The notes under the pieces: model-generated | Told to the model about the DNA's origin: nothing | The model's database searches: none | Seen by the model: the letters and a program-made list of their open reading frames with translations, nothing else | Position numbers and translations under genes: made by a program | Assembly (NCBI GenBank): GCA_965261455.1 | Contig: OZ253453.1 | Span: 186,001-250,000, forward strand | Direction of reading: 5' to 3' | Length of the DNA: 64,000 bases | Source of the DNA: DAOUKH01 sp965261455 | GTDB taxonomy: Bacteria; Chloroflexota; Dehalococcoidia; SHYB01 | Part shown: piece by piece, positions 51,122 to 59,716 of the stretch | Layout: the number at the start of each line of letters is the position of its first letter | Numbering within the stretch: position 1 is the stretch's first letter

Positions 51122-51403
51122 TCAGTGATAGTCCACGATTTCGACTTGATAGGCATCGCCTTCGCTCCAGACGAAGCAGACGCGCCACTGATCGTTGATG
51201 CGAACGCTGTATTGCCCGCGCCGATCTCCCGACAACGCCTCCAACCGGTTCCCTGGCGGCGCCCGCAAGTCGTTTACGTTCCTGGCGTTGTTCAGGACCA
51301 TCAGCTTCCTCTGCGCTCTGCGCTGGATGCTCTCAGGGAACTTGCCGACATGCCGCCGTTCGGCTACTGCTCGCGTCGCCTGATCCCGATAGCTTCTGAT
51401 CAC
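51122..51403 (-). CDS. higB: HigB-family toxin (RelE-like)
   Basis: 93-residue mRNA interferase. IRSYRDQATRAVAERR, RKLMVLNNARNVNDLR, GNRLEALSGDRRGQYSV, and INDQWRVCFVWSEGDA are classical plasmid-maintenance killer motifs. Start is GTG at 51403. It is the first gene of the higBA pair (toxin first, as usual for this type). Confidence 0.92.
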   Translation of the reverse strand: MIRSYRDQATRAVAERRHVGKFPESIQRRAQRKLMVLNNARNVNDLRAPPGNRLEALSGDRRGQYSVRINDQWRVCFVWSEGDAYQVEIVDYH

Positions 51404-51498
51404 GCATGTAATAGTAGTGTGCCGCGCTAATAGTGTCGAGCGCCTATGCGAACGCCTCTTGCCTGTGGCGTAGTAGGCTATGCGAGTGAAAGGCGGCG

Positions 51499-51515
51499 GA
51501 AGGAGGCCGTGCTTG
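51499..51515 (+). promoter_or_regulatory. strong Shine-Dalgarno that fixes a TTG start
   Basis: GAAGGAGG (51499-51506) lies 6 nt before TTG at 51513. The upstream in-frame ATG at 51480 has no such site, and the residues it would add (GGGRRP) are outside the Rossmann fold. Confidence 0.6.
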
Positions 51516-52454
51516 CGCTACCGGAAGGCGTTGGTGACCGGCGGAGCCGGGTTCGTTGGCTCGCACATGGTGGAGCGGCTGCTCGGCGCAGGGGTCGAGG
51601 TGTCGAGCGTCGACAACCTCTCTACCGGGCGGCGGGCGAACATGCTCTCCGGCGCGGTCTATCACGACATGGACCTGCGCTCCGACGGGCTCGCCGCCCT
51701 GATCGCCGCCGAGCGGCCCGAAGTCGTGTTTCATATGGCGGCCCAATCGAGCGTGGCGCGCTCGATGCGGGACCCCGGCGACGACGCGGCGGTCAACGTC
51801 GGCGGCTCGATCAACCTGCTCGAAGCCTGCCGGCTCGCCGGCGTCGATTGGCTGGTGTACAGCTCGACGGGTGGCGCGCTCTACGGCGAACCCGAGCGCC
51901 TACCATGCGACGAGGGCCACCCGGTGCGGCCCCTCTCCCCCTACGGGGCGAGCAAGTACGCATTCGAGACCTACCTCGCCTGTTACCGGCAGGTCTACGG
52001 CTTCAGGAGCTCGGTGCTCCGTTACGGGAACGTCTACGGCCCCCGCCAGGACCCCCACGGCGAGGCCGGCGTTGTCGCCATCTTCACGCTCAAGCTCCTG
52101 GCCGGGGAGCGGCCGGTGATCTTTGGCGAAGGACTCCAGGAGCGCGACTTCGTGTACGTGAGCGACGTGATCGACGCCAACATCGCCGCCGTCGAGCGCG
52201 AGGTTGAGGACACGTTCAACATCGGCGCGGGAGCGCCCACGAACGTCAACGCGATCTACGAACGCCTCGCCCGCCTGACCGGCTTCGACGGCCCTGCCAA
52301 CTACGAAACGGCCCGACCCGGCGATGTCTACAAGATCTACCTCGACGCATCCAAGGCGCGGCGTGTCCTGGGGTGGTCGGCGAAGACGGATCTGCGCGAG
52401 GGGCTGCGGCGCGTCGTCGAGCACGCCAGGACGGAAGGGGCGGCCGACGCGTAG
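51513..52454 (+). CDS. NAD-dependent epimerase (UDP-glucose 4-epimerase-like)
   Basis: 313-residue extended SDR from TTG 51513. KALVTGGAGFVGSHMVERLL binds NAD, DNLSTGRR is the strand-2 motif, HMAAQSSVARSM and SSTGGALYGE follow, YGASKYAFE has the catalytic Tyr and Lys, and RYGNVYGPRQDP matches nucleotide-sugar epimerases. Reaction: probable epimerisation of a UDP-sugar for surface polysaccharide. It stands alone among unrelated genes. If the ATG at 51480 is used instead, the protein is 324 residues. Confidence 0.9.
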   Translation: MRYRKALVTGGAGFVGSHMVERLLGAGVEVSSVDNLSTGRRANMLSGAVYHDMDLRSDGLAALIAAERPEVVFHMAAQSSVARSMRDPGDDAAVNVGGSINLLEACRLAGVDWLVYSSTGGALYGEPERLPCDEGHPVRPLSPYGASKYAFETYLACYRQVYGFRSSVLRYGNVYGPRQDPHGEAGVVAIFTLKLLAGERPVIFGEGLQERDFVYVSDVIDANIAAVEREVEDTFNIGAGAPTNVNAIYERLARLTGFDGPANYETARPGDVYKIYLDASKARRVLGWSAKTDLREGLRRVVEHARTEGAADA

Positions 52455-52534
52455 CCCCGGACAAAGCCGTCCGGCGCGACCATTTAGGAGCGCGCCGGAC
52501 GAAGAACGTAGGGCGGCGGAGGGAGAGGCCGCTT

Positions 52535-53218
52535 CTACGACAAGGCCCAGGAGGCCAGCGGCGTGACGCCTGAGATGCGCCAGTAGAGGTCGCCGTCGGT
52601 CTCGAGATGCACCTCGTTCTGCTCATGCACGCCATTGGGCAGCTCGACTTGGACCACGACCGACGCGCTATGGCAGCCGATAGCGGGGACCTCGGAGCTC
52701 ACCAGCTCGATGGACTTGCCAAGATCGGCGCTCGCGATGGGCAGGTAGTCCTCGGTCACGACCGTTGCAAGATCGTCGGAAGAGTTCTCGCGCAAGAAGC
52801 GCAGATACTCGCGCACGGTGCTCTGGATTACCTCGGGACGCTGGATCACCTGCGCCGCCGATCCGCCGATGCCGCCCAAGTCCGAGCGCTCGCTCGATAT
52901 CTCGACTTCACCCCGGACCAGCAGCGAAAAGAGGTCGCCACCTCGGTGCGTCACGCAAATGACCTCGTGCCCGCGCTCACGCAGGGCGCTGCGAAGGGCC
53001 AGGGCCACATCGAGCGAGGAGACGCCACTCCCCAGATCAACCTCGATCCTCTCCGGCTCGTTCAACACGATCACGCCGTCCGTCGTCGCATGACCTTGCA
53101 GACCGATCGAATAGACATCGTCCACGGCGATCGTAGCCGATGACGACGATGAACAGGCCCCAACCAGGAAGGCTGCTATCAGGCCCAGCGCGGCAATGCC
53201 TAGAAGACGACGTTTCAC
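52535..53218 (-). CDS. lipoprotein of unknown function
   Basis: 227 residues. A lipoprotein signal (LLGIAALGLIAAFLVGAC, lipobox VGAC, then SSSSS) is clear. The mature part includes LALRSALRERGHEVICVTHR and SDLGGIGGSAAQVIQRP, so it may have an alpha/beta domain followed by a beta-rich C-terminus (VVVQVELPNGVHEQNEVHLE). No family recognised. The GTG start has AGGAGG upstream. It is convergent with the epimerase gene. Confidence 0.7.
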   Translation of the reverse strand: MKRRLLGIAALGLIAAFLVGACSSSSSATIAVDDVYSIGLQGHATTDGVIVLNEPERIEVDLGSGVSSLDVALALRSALRERGHEVICVTHRGGDLFSLLVRGEVEISSERSDLGGIGGSAAQVIQRPEVIQSTVREYLRFLRENSSDDLATVVTEDYLPIASADLGKSIELVSSEVPAIGCHSASVVVQVELPNGVHEQNEVHLETDGDLYWRISGVTPLASWALS

Positions 53219-53342
53219 GGCGACACCTCCTCACCCACCTAACATTGTACCAAGTATTGAACTTAGTTCAACAATAAACCTCCACCGTGGTTGCGGGCCG
53301 CTCCCGTGAACCCTAGAATCCTTCTCCGCGGGAGGCGCGCTC

Positions 53343-53759
53343 GTGATCGTTACGAAACGGCTGCGGTTGGAGACCCAAGGCGGCGGACAGGTCATTCCGC
53401 TCAACGGCGAGGTGGTGCAGCAGGCGCGCGGGGCCGGCGTCGCCGAAGGCGTCGTCACGGTCTTCGTGCATGGCACCACGGCCGGCGTCGCCATCATGGA
53501 ATACGAGCCCGGCCTCGTCCTCGACCTCGACGCGGCGATGGAACGGCTCTTTCCTCAAGGCATCGAGTACCGCCACAACACGCTCAACGCCGACGACAAC
53601 GGCCACTCCCACACCCGCGCCACGCTCATCGGCCCTTCGCTCGTCGTGCCTATCGCCGGTCACCAACCCCTGCTCGGCGTGTGGCAGGAGATCGTGCTGA
53701 TCGATTTCGACTCCCGCCCCCGCTCCCGCGACCTCGTGCTCCAGTTCATGGGAGAATAG
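53343..53759 (+). CDS. YjbQ/UPF0047 family protein
   Basis: 138-residue protein of the YjbQ family, some of which have weak thiamine-phosphate synthase activity. GGGQVIPLNGEVVQQA, VFVHGTTAGVAIMEYEPG, EYRHNTLNADDNGHSHTRAT and GVWQEIVLIDFDSRPRSRD are the signature stretches (quoted as separate parts). It is complete in length. The start is GTG with GGGAGG upstream. Biological role unknown. Confidence 0.93.
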   Translation: MIVTKRLRLETQGGGQVIPLNGEVVQQARGAGVAEGVVTVFVHGTTAGVAIMEYEPGLVLDLDAAMERLFPQGIEYRHNTLNADDNGHSHTRATLIGPSLVVPIAGHQPLLGVWQEIVLIDFDSRPRSRDLVLQFMGE

Positions 53760-53785
53760 CCGCCGACGCCAGCCGGCCCGGCGGT

Positions 53786-54193
53786 CTAGGAGGAGCCCGG
53801 CGGCGGCGCGACTTCGACGGGCAGGGGCGTCGAGCCCACCGGCTCGCCGTCGACGAGGATGTTGAACTCGTAGACCCCAGATCCCGCTATACGCAGAGGC
53901 ACCTCGAAGATCGTGAAGAAGGTCGGCGACTCCTCGTCCCAGTCGATCTCCAGCGGGGGCAGCGTCGTCGAGACCTCGCCGCGCGGGTCGCGGACGGCGA
54001 CCCAGACCTTGTGCCGTCCCACGGCGCCCTCGATTAGGCTCACGACCAGCGTCACCGGAACCACGGGCAGATCGCCGTCGGTGGCCGACCGCACCGGCGC
54101 CACGAGCTTGTGGCATACGCCGATGAGGTTGGTGACGCCGAACCACTGCCCGTCCTGGAATTCGTGACACACGACGGCGTATTGGATGCGCAT
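53786..54193 (-). CDS. hypothetical beta-rich protein (DUF6941-like)
   Basis: 135-residue protein with no signal peptide. The N-terminus QYAVVCHEFQDGQWFGVTNL and the later HKVWVAVRDPRGE and GSGVYEFNILVDGE suggest a beta-sandwich, as in the small DUF6941-type family found in many soil and marine bacteria. The tail is proline-rich. It is divergent from the gene at 54318 and convergent with the YjbQ gene. No function can be given. Confidence 0.6.
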   Translation of the reverse strand: MRIQYAVVCHEFQDGQWFGVTNLIGVCHKLVAPVRSATDGDLPVVPVTLVVSLIEGAVGRHKVWVAVRDPRGEVSTTLPPLEIDWDEESPTFFTIFEVPLRIAGSGVYEFNILVDGEPVGSTPLPVEVAPPPGSS

Positions 54194-54317
54194 GCGCCTA
54201 GTCTAGGCCGCACCGTCAAACGTCCGTCTGGTTTGACACTCCTTGCTCCCCTTCCTAGAATCGGCTCGCCCTCATCCCTGGAAGACTCTCCCCCCGAGAC
54301 CCGGAGGAATCAGCGCC

Positions 54318-55124
54318 ATGGCTCTGCAGAAGGACTACCCCGTCAAGGTCGGCAGCATGCTCTTCACGATGGTGGACCCCAACAAGGGTCATGAGGCCGC
54401 CTATAACCGCTGGTACGAGCGGGACCACTTCTACGCCGGCTGCATGATCGGCCCCTGGCTCTTCGCCGGCGCGCGGTGGGTTGCCCCCAACTTCCTCAAA
54501 GACCTGCGCTTCCCCGAGCCGGCCCAGATCGCCGCGCCCACGGTGCGTGCCGGGTCCTACGTCTCGACGTACTGGATACTGCAAGACCATCATCAGGAGC
54601 ACGTCGATTGGGCCAGCCCCCAGGTGCACTGGCTCTACTCCAACGCCCGAGGCTTCGCCGAGCGCATCCACGTCCACACCTATCTCTACACCTACGACTG
54701 GACCGCGTACCGCGACGATGACCCCGTCCCCGTCGAGCTGGCCTTCCATCATCGGTACGACGGCATGGTCTCGCTGGCCATCGAACGCGAGCCTGGCGTC
54801 GACGCCGGCGAATTCGACGATTGGCTCAGGAGGGGGCCGCTGCCCCAACTCTTCGAAGGCTCCCCCGTGGCCAGCTGCGCCTCCTGGTCTCCCATCCCCC
54901 GCGAGGGCGCAAACTCGCCGATGACGATCCCCAACAACATCGCCGACGCCGACCGCTTCCGGATGCACATGTACTTCCTGGAGAGCGACCCCCGGGAGGT
55001 CTGGGACCGCTTCCTGAAGCTCAGCGCGGAGATCGAGGACTCGGGAAAGGCCAGGGTTGTCTTTGCCTCTCCCTGGCTCCCCACCGACGTTGGGACCGAC
55101 ACGTACACGGACCAGCTCTGGTAG
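54318..55124 (+). CDS. EthD/Dabb-like protein of unknown function
   Basis: 268 residues from ATG 54318, with GGAGG 10 nt upstream; an upstream in-frame extension lacks similarity. AAYNRWYERDHFYAGCMIGP resembles the EthD or stress-response dimeric barrel lead-in, and a second half (FHHRYDGMVSLAIEREPG, EFDDWLRRGPLP) seems to repeat the fold. It is rich in Trp and His. No named family is certain. Possibly a small-molecule binding or oxidising protein in the same catabolic network. Confidence 0.6.
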   Translation: MALQKDYPVKVGSMLFTMVDPNKGHEAAYNRWYERDHFYAGCMIGPWLFAGARWVAPNFLKDLRFPEPAQIAAPTVRAGSYVSTYWILQDHHQEHVDWASPQVHWLYSNARGFAERIHVHTYLYTYDWTAYRDDDPVPVELAFHHRYDGMVSLAIEREPGVDAGEFDDWLRRGPLPQLFEGSPVASCASWSPIPREGANSPMTIPNNIADADRFRMHMYFLESDPREVWDRFLKLSAEIEDSGKARVVFASPWLPTDVGTDTYTDQLW

Positions 55125-55234
55125 GGGTTACGTCTCGAGCGCGCCCTCTCGCAGTCTCCCCGGGAGGGGAAGAGGCCGGAGCTGAGGGGGAGATCGGACG
55201 GGCCGCTGCCGCAACGGCCTTTCTTAGTAGGCCG

Positions 55235-55744
55235 CTATTGGAGGCGGATGAGCGTCTGGATCTCTGAGACGCAGAGTTCGTCCCGTTGGTTGAGGAAGCG
55301 CCACTCGGTGATGATGAAGATCATGGGGCCGCGGCTGCCCTGTTTCTCGTAGATGTCGGTGACCTTCTCGTTGAAGGAGATGGCGTCACCGGGGCGGATC
55401 GGCTCGTCCCACTCGATGCGGCGCCCCGCAGCGACCGCGCCGGGGAAGCCGGGGACGGGGACCTCCATGCGGATGCCCATCTTCTTGCCGAGGCCGCTGT
55501 GCTCTAGGTCTTCTAGGGGCTCCTCTTCGAGCTGGAGCGCGCAGTAGAACGAGGGCGGGGCGACGATGCCGCCGTAGGGCGTGCCCTTGGCGTACTCCTC
55601 GTCGTAGTAGAGGGGGTTGGCGTCGCCGATGGCGAGGGCGAAGCGGCGGATGTCGCGCTTGGTCACCTCGACGGTCCGCGTGGCGTTGCTCTTGCCGATG
55701 TAGGCTTGGGCGTCGGGCGTGATGTAGCTGGACTCGGGGGACAT
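55235..55744 (-). CDS. MaoC-type N-terminal dehydratase domain protein
   Basis: 169-residue hot-dog protein. RDIRRFALAIGDANPLYYDEE and GTPYGGIVAPPSFYCAL match the N-terminal MaoC-like (FAS1-type dehydratase) domain, including the conserved D-x-N-P-x-Y/H region. ITEWRFLNQRDELCV closes the fold. Such proteins hydrate or dehydrate enoyl/hydroxyacyl thioesters, usually with a partner hot-dog subunit; no partner gene is adjacent. Start ATG at 55744; a longer upstream frame runs through the repeat region and is not supported. Confidence 0.87.
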   Translation of the reverse strand: MSPESSYITPDAQAYIGKSNATRTVEVTKRDIRRFALAIGDANPLYYDEEYAKGTPYGGIVAPPSFYCALQLEEEPLEDLEHSGLGKKMGIRMEVPVPGFPGAVAAGRRIEWDEPIRPGDAISFNEKVTDIYEKQGSRGPMIFIITEWRFLNQRDELCVSEIQTLIRLQ

Positions 55745-56431
55745 AGCGACTCCGGGCCGCGTGCGGCGGCGCGGCGATTCTAGCAGCGGGCCTTTCGACT
55801 TGTCACCTTTTCCAACAGCCAGGGGGGCTGACTGACGCAAGGGTGACGGCCTTCGATGACCCTTGGCGGTTGGTAGGGTAACTGGGGTTGGCGGGCGCGG
55901 GGCTGTGGGCTTCGACATTCGCCAGTGGTTGGAAGGGGGCCCCTCACCCCAACCGGCTACCGTTGGAGACCCCTGCAAAACCCGCCCATATCCGGCGTGC
56001 CCTCTCTCAGTCTCTCCCGTTGGAGACCTTTGCGTAACTCGGCGGGCGGGCTTCAGCGAGGTCGCGCGGCCCCCGCCTCCGATTCGACGCTCGTCTCTTT
56101 CCAAGGCAACATAGCTTCCTCCTGTGGGATTGCCTCCCACCATCACACACTGTGTTATCCATGTGCCCGGTTTGGATGTTACCTATCTCCCCGGTCTGTA
56201 CCCCTTTCTCAGTCTCCCCCAGAGGGGGAGAGATTTAAGTGAATGCCACCTCCGCTCCCCCCGCCGGGACCCCAGTCGGTTTTGCAAAGGTCTCCAACGG
56301 GAAAGAGGTGTAAGGAGTTCTCCTAGACGGGAGGTTTGGGTAGCTCCCCTAGCGGGAGGGGGCGCTTTCGCCGACGGGCCGCGTTCGCTACCATGACGCC
56401 GCGCGCCCCGCCGAGGGCGAGGAGGCACCCA
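55745..56431. repeat. 687-bp non-coding region with interspersed repeats
   Basis: No credible gene. A CGTTGGAGACC unit occurs at 55961-55980 and 56018-56034 in the plus direction and at 56281-56300 inverted. A ~78-bp unit (56206-56283: TTCTCAGTCTCCCCCAGAGG at its left end, CCAGTCGGTTT at its right) recurs at 59582-59664. CTCTCTCAGTCTC pieces are also at 56002-56014. A dyad CTCCCCTAGCGGGAG lies at 56344-56358. It separates divergent hydratase genes and may also carry their promoters. Confidence 0.6.
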
Positions 56432-57274
56432 ATGGATACGGGACGTTTCAACGGCTTCACCGCCGACATCGAGCGCAAGGGCGTCCTGCTCATCACGTTC
56501 GACGAGCCCGAGCGCATGAACGCAATGACGCATTCCCTGAAGCGAGACCTGGTCGAAACCCTGCTGCAAGCGCAGATGGAGGAGGCGGTGCGCGTGGTGC
56601 TGTTCACCGGCACGGGCCGCGCCTTCTCCGCCGGCGACGACATCTCGGACAAACCCCGCGGGCATGGCGGCGGTCGGTTACCCGACATCCCCTACGGCCA
56701 TCGCAGCCCGATCAACAGCTACGGCTCGCTGCGGACGTTTTCGCAGCCGGTGCAGCTTGTCGTCCGCCAATTGGACAAGATCAGCGTGGCGGCGATCAAC
56801 GGCTTCGCCATCCAGACGGGACTCTCGCTGGCGCTGGCCTGCGACTTCCGCGTCGCCGCGAGCGACGCGATGCTGGGCAGCGCCACGCTGCGCTTCGGCT
56901 ACCAGCCCGACGAGGGCGGGCATTACCTGCTCGTCCAGCACCTCGGCGTAGGGCGGGCCATGGACTTCATGCTCCGAAACCGGATCGTGTCCGCCGACGA
57001 GGCGCTGAGTCTGGGCCTCGTGCATGAGGTCGCGCCCCGTGAGCAGCTCATGGACCGCGCTTGGGCGATGGCGGAGGAACTCGCCAACGGTCCCCAGGTG
57101 GCCATGCGCCTGATGAAGCGCGCCATCTACAATGCGGCGGAGTACACCTTCCACCAGGCGATGGACGACATCGCAACGAAGACGGCCATCTCCGACCACC
57201 ATCCCGACGCGGCGGAAGGCCGCGCCTCCTTCGTGGAACGACGCAAACCTACCTTCAACCAGGACCTGCCGTAG
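56432..57274 (+). CDS. enoyl-CoA hydratase/isomerase family protein
   Basis: 280-residue crotonase-fold protein from ATG 56432 with GGAGG upstream. Oxyanion segments are GRAFSAGDDISD and AAINGFAIQTGLSLALACDFR. The active-site loop reads LRFGYQPDEGGHYLLVQHLG, with GG retained. Length is normal. It differs strongly from the crotonase at 9518. The reaction (hydration, isomerisation or C-C cleavage) is not determinable. It is convergent with the Fe-S oxidoreductase. Confidence 0.92.
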   Translation: MDTGRFNGFTADIERKGVLLITFDEPERMNAMTHSLKRDLVETLLQAQMEEAVRVVLFTGTGRAFSAGDDISDKPRGHGGGRLPDIPYGHRSPINSYGSLRTFSQPVQLVVRQLDKISVAAINGFAIQTGLSLALACDFRVAASDAMLGSATLRFGYQPDEGGHYLLVQHLGVGRAMDFMLRNRIVSADEALSLGLVHEVAPREQLMDRAWAMAEELANGPQVAMRLMKRAIYNAAEYTFHQAMDDIATKTAISDHHPDAAEGRASFVERRKPTFNQDLP

Positions 57275-57290
57275 GAGAGCTTCGCGGGAG

Positions 57291-57320
57291 GGAGCGGCGC
57301 CCTTTGGGCGTCCGCGCTCC
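57291..57320. terminator. hairpin between convergent genes
   Basis: CGCCC (57298-57302) pairs with GGGCG (57306-57310) around TTT, and the flanking GGAGCGG can pair with CCGCGCTCC with a small bulge. It lies between the crotonase stop and the Fe-S oxidoreductase stop. Confidence 0.45.
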
Positions 57321-57333
57321 CGGCGGCGAGGCG

Positions 57334-59442
57334 CTACTCCATCGACTCGCCGACGAGCTCGATGAGGTCGACGACTTCGACTTCGCCGGCCTTGCCCGCA
57401 TTCTGGACGCCTTCGGTGAGCATCTGAAGGCAGAAGGGGCAGGAGACACCGATCTTGTCGGGGGCGGTCTCCAGGATTTGGTCGGTGCGAACGTGGTTGA
57501 TGCGGCGGCCCGAGGTCTCCTCGACGAACATGTGCCCGCCGCCGGCGCCGCAGCAGAAGCCGCGCTCGCGGTTGCGCAGGGGGACCTCCTGGAGCTCGAT
57601 ACCGGGGATGGCAGCCACGATGTCGCGGGGCTCGTCGTAGATGCCGTTGTGGCGTCCCAGGTAGCAAGAGTCGTGGTAGGTGACCTTGGCGGCGATGGGC
57701 TTGCCGAGCTTCAGCTTGCCCTCGTCCATGAGCCGCCGCACGAAGGTGGCGTAGTGCTCGACCTCGTAGGAGCCGCCGAAGTCGGGGTACTCGTGCTTCA
57801 GGGTGTTGAAGCAGTGGGGGCAGGTGGTGACGATCTTCATGGTCTTGTGCCGGTCGAGGAGCTCGACGTTGCGGCGCGCCATGATCTCGAACAGGTACTC
57901 GTGGCCGATGCGCCGCGCCGGGTCGCCGGTGCAGCCCTCGGCGTTGCCGAGGATGGCGTAGCTGACGCCGGCGCGTTCGAGCACGCGGGCCATGGCGCGG
58001 GCGGTGGCCTGGCTACGCTCTTCGAGCGCGGCGGTGCAGCCCACCCAGAACAGCACGTCCACGCCCTCCCCGTCCTTCGCGTCCCCGCCGAGGCTCTTTA
58101 CCGGCAGGCCTTCGGTCCAGTCCGTCCGCGACGCCTGCGTCCCCCGCCAGGGATGGCCGCGCGTCTCCAGGCTTTGCAGCGTCTGCTGGGCCGTGGGCGG
58201 CATGTTCGACTCGGTCATCACCAGGTGGCGGCGGAGGTCGACGATGCTGTCGATGTGATCGACCATCACGGGGCACTCCTGCACACAGGCCCCGCAGGTC
58301 ACGCAGTCCCAAGCCCACTCCTCGGTGAAGTGGCGTCCGAGGAGCGGTAACTCGTCCGACGCCTTCTCGCGCTCCTCCTGCGTCGCCGCTTTGGCGACGG
58401 CGGGGGCGACTTCGAGGAGGTTGTGCTTGACGCCCTCGATGAGGTCCATGGGTGAGAGGGGCTTGCCGCTGATGTTGGCGGGGCAGTTGAACGTGCAGCG
58501 CCCGCAGACGGCGCAGGCGTAGCCGTCGACGAGCTCTTTCCAGGTGAACTCATGGGGATGCTTCGCGCCCCAGACCTCGGCCTCCTCGATATTCAGAATA
58601 GGGCGGAGCGCGCCCCGCGGCGTCAGCTTGCGGAAGAAGGCGTTGAGCGGTGAGGCGATGATGTGGAAGTGCTTGGAGAACGGGATGTAGACGCCGAAGC
58701 TTACGGTGAGGAGGAGGTGCGCCCAGTAGAAGAGCCCGTGCAGGGTCTTCGCCGCCGAGGCCGGGAAGCCGGCGGATCCGAGCGCCGTGCCGATGTTGCC
58801 GGCGATGGGCGTGGCGGCGGCGAACTCCGGCGTGCGCGCGCCTTCGAGATAGGCGATGGCGGCGGGGTTCGCCTCGGCCGCCGCGACGATGGAGATTTGG
58901 GTCAGTTGATGGAGCAGCATCAGCGACGCCGTCGCCATCAGGATGAGGCCGGGCTCGTAGCCCTGGAGCCCTTCGAGCCGCTTGGGGCGTCCGATCCACC
59001 GCCGCGCCACCGCCCAAGCGACCGAAGCGAGCACCAGTACGGTGAGGATGTCGAGCCAGGTGAAAAAGAACTTCAGCCCGGTGGGCGAGAGCACGAAGGT
59101 CGAGTTGCCGGCGTCGATGGGGTCGAGAACGAGGAAGAGACTGTAGCCGACCAGCTTCGAGATGAAGCCCCAGAAGATGATGAAGTGGCCGATGCCGGCG
59201 AGGTCGCGCCAGCGCCACGACACGCTCATCAGCACGCGCCGCTGCCCGAACACGACCAGGACCATGCCGAGCAGGCGTTGGAGGGGGCGGTCGAACCTCG
59301 GGTCTTCACGCCTGCCGAGCAACACCGGTGTGATGAACCGCGTGTAGATACCGTAGGTGCTGGCTCCGGCGCCAATGGCGCCGATGATGAAGACCGGGAC
59401 CCAGAGGGGAAGTACGCCGAACAGGTCGCCGGGGACAATCAT
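57334..59442 (-). CDS. membrane-anchored heterodisulfide-reductase-like Fe-S oxidoreductase
   Basis: 702 residues. The N-terminal half has about six transmembrane helices (LWVPVFIIGAIGAG, GHFIIFWGFISKLVG, ILTVLVLASVAWAV, LILMATASLMLLH, LLLTVSFGVYIPF), like a NarI-type heme-binding membrane domain. Two 4Fe-4S motifs follow (CAVCGRCTFNCP, CVTCGACVQECP) and then two CCG domains (GCTAALEERSQ...CTGDPARR, CPHCFNTLKHEYPD; HDSCYLGRHN, CCGAGGG). This layout fits proteins that pass electrons from ETF or similar donors to quinone. No etfAB gene is adjacent. Function as an acyl-CoA-oxidation electron exit is inferred. Confidence 0.9.
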   Translation of the reverse strand: MIVPGDLFGVLPLWVPVFIIGAIGAGASTYGIYTRFITPVLLGRREDPRFDRPLQRLLGMVLVVFGQRRVLMSVSWRWRDLAGIGHFIIFWGFISKLVGYSLFLVLDPIDAGNSTFVLSPTGLKFFFTWLDILTVLVLASVAWAVARRWIGRPKRLEGLQGYEPGLILMATASLMLLHQLTQISIVAAAEANPAAIAYLEGARTPEFAAATPIAGNIGTALGSAGFPASAAKTLHGLFYWAHLLLTVSFGVYIPFSKHFHIIASPLNAFFRKLTPRGALRPILNIEEAEVWGAKHPHEFTWKELVDGYACAVCGRCTFNCPANISGKPLSPMDLIEGVKHNLLEVAPAVAKAATQEEREKASDELPLLGRHFTEEWAWDCVTCGACVQECPVMVDHIDSIVDLRRHLVMTESNMPPTAQQTLQSLETRGHPWRGTQASRTDWTEGLPVKSLGGDAKDGEGVDVLFWVGCTAALEERSQATARAMARVLERAGVSYAILGNAEGCTGDPARRIGHEYLFEIMARRNVELLDRHKTMKIVTTCPHCFNTLKHEYPDFGGSYEVEHYATFVRRLMDEGKLKLGKPIAAKVTYHDSCYLGRHNGIYDEPRDIVAAIPGIELQEVPLRNRERGFCCGAGGGHMFVEETSGRRINHVRTDQILETAPDKIGVSCPFCLQMLTEGVQNAGKAGEVEVVDLIELVGESME

Positions 59443-59581
59443 CCGGGGGCCATCCGTTCTAGGACTGCGGTGACGAAGGGAGAGGCGCGACCTTCGGGAC
59501 CTTGGCGATACTTTAACACATCGCTCAGAGGCCCTTGCGCAACGCTCTCGCGGGAGGGAGCGGTGGTTTTTGGGCGCCCTC

Positions 59582-59664
59582 TCTCAGTCTCCCCCAGAGG
59601 GGGAAGAGGTTTAAATGAATGCCACCTCCGCTCCCCCCCCCCCCCGCCAGGACCCTAGTCGGTT
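59582..59664 (+). repeat. second copy of the ~80-bp intergenic repeat, with a C13 run
   Basis: From TCTCAGTCTCCCCCAGAGG to CTAGTCGGTTT, it matches 56207-56283 with a few substitutions. The main difference is a run of 13 C (59633-59645), where the first copy has 6. It lies in the 274-bp gap between two minus-strand genes. Confidence 0.65.
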
Positions 59665-59716
59665 TGGGAGGGTCCTCAGAGGGGGAGAGGGCGAGAGGAT
59701 CGTCGCCGGGCGTCGG

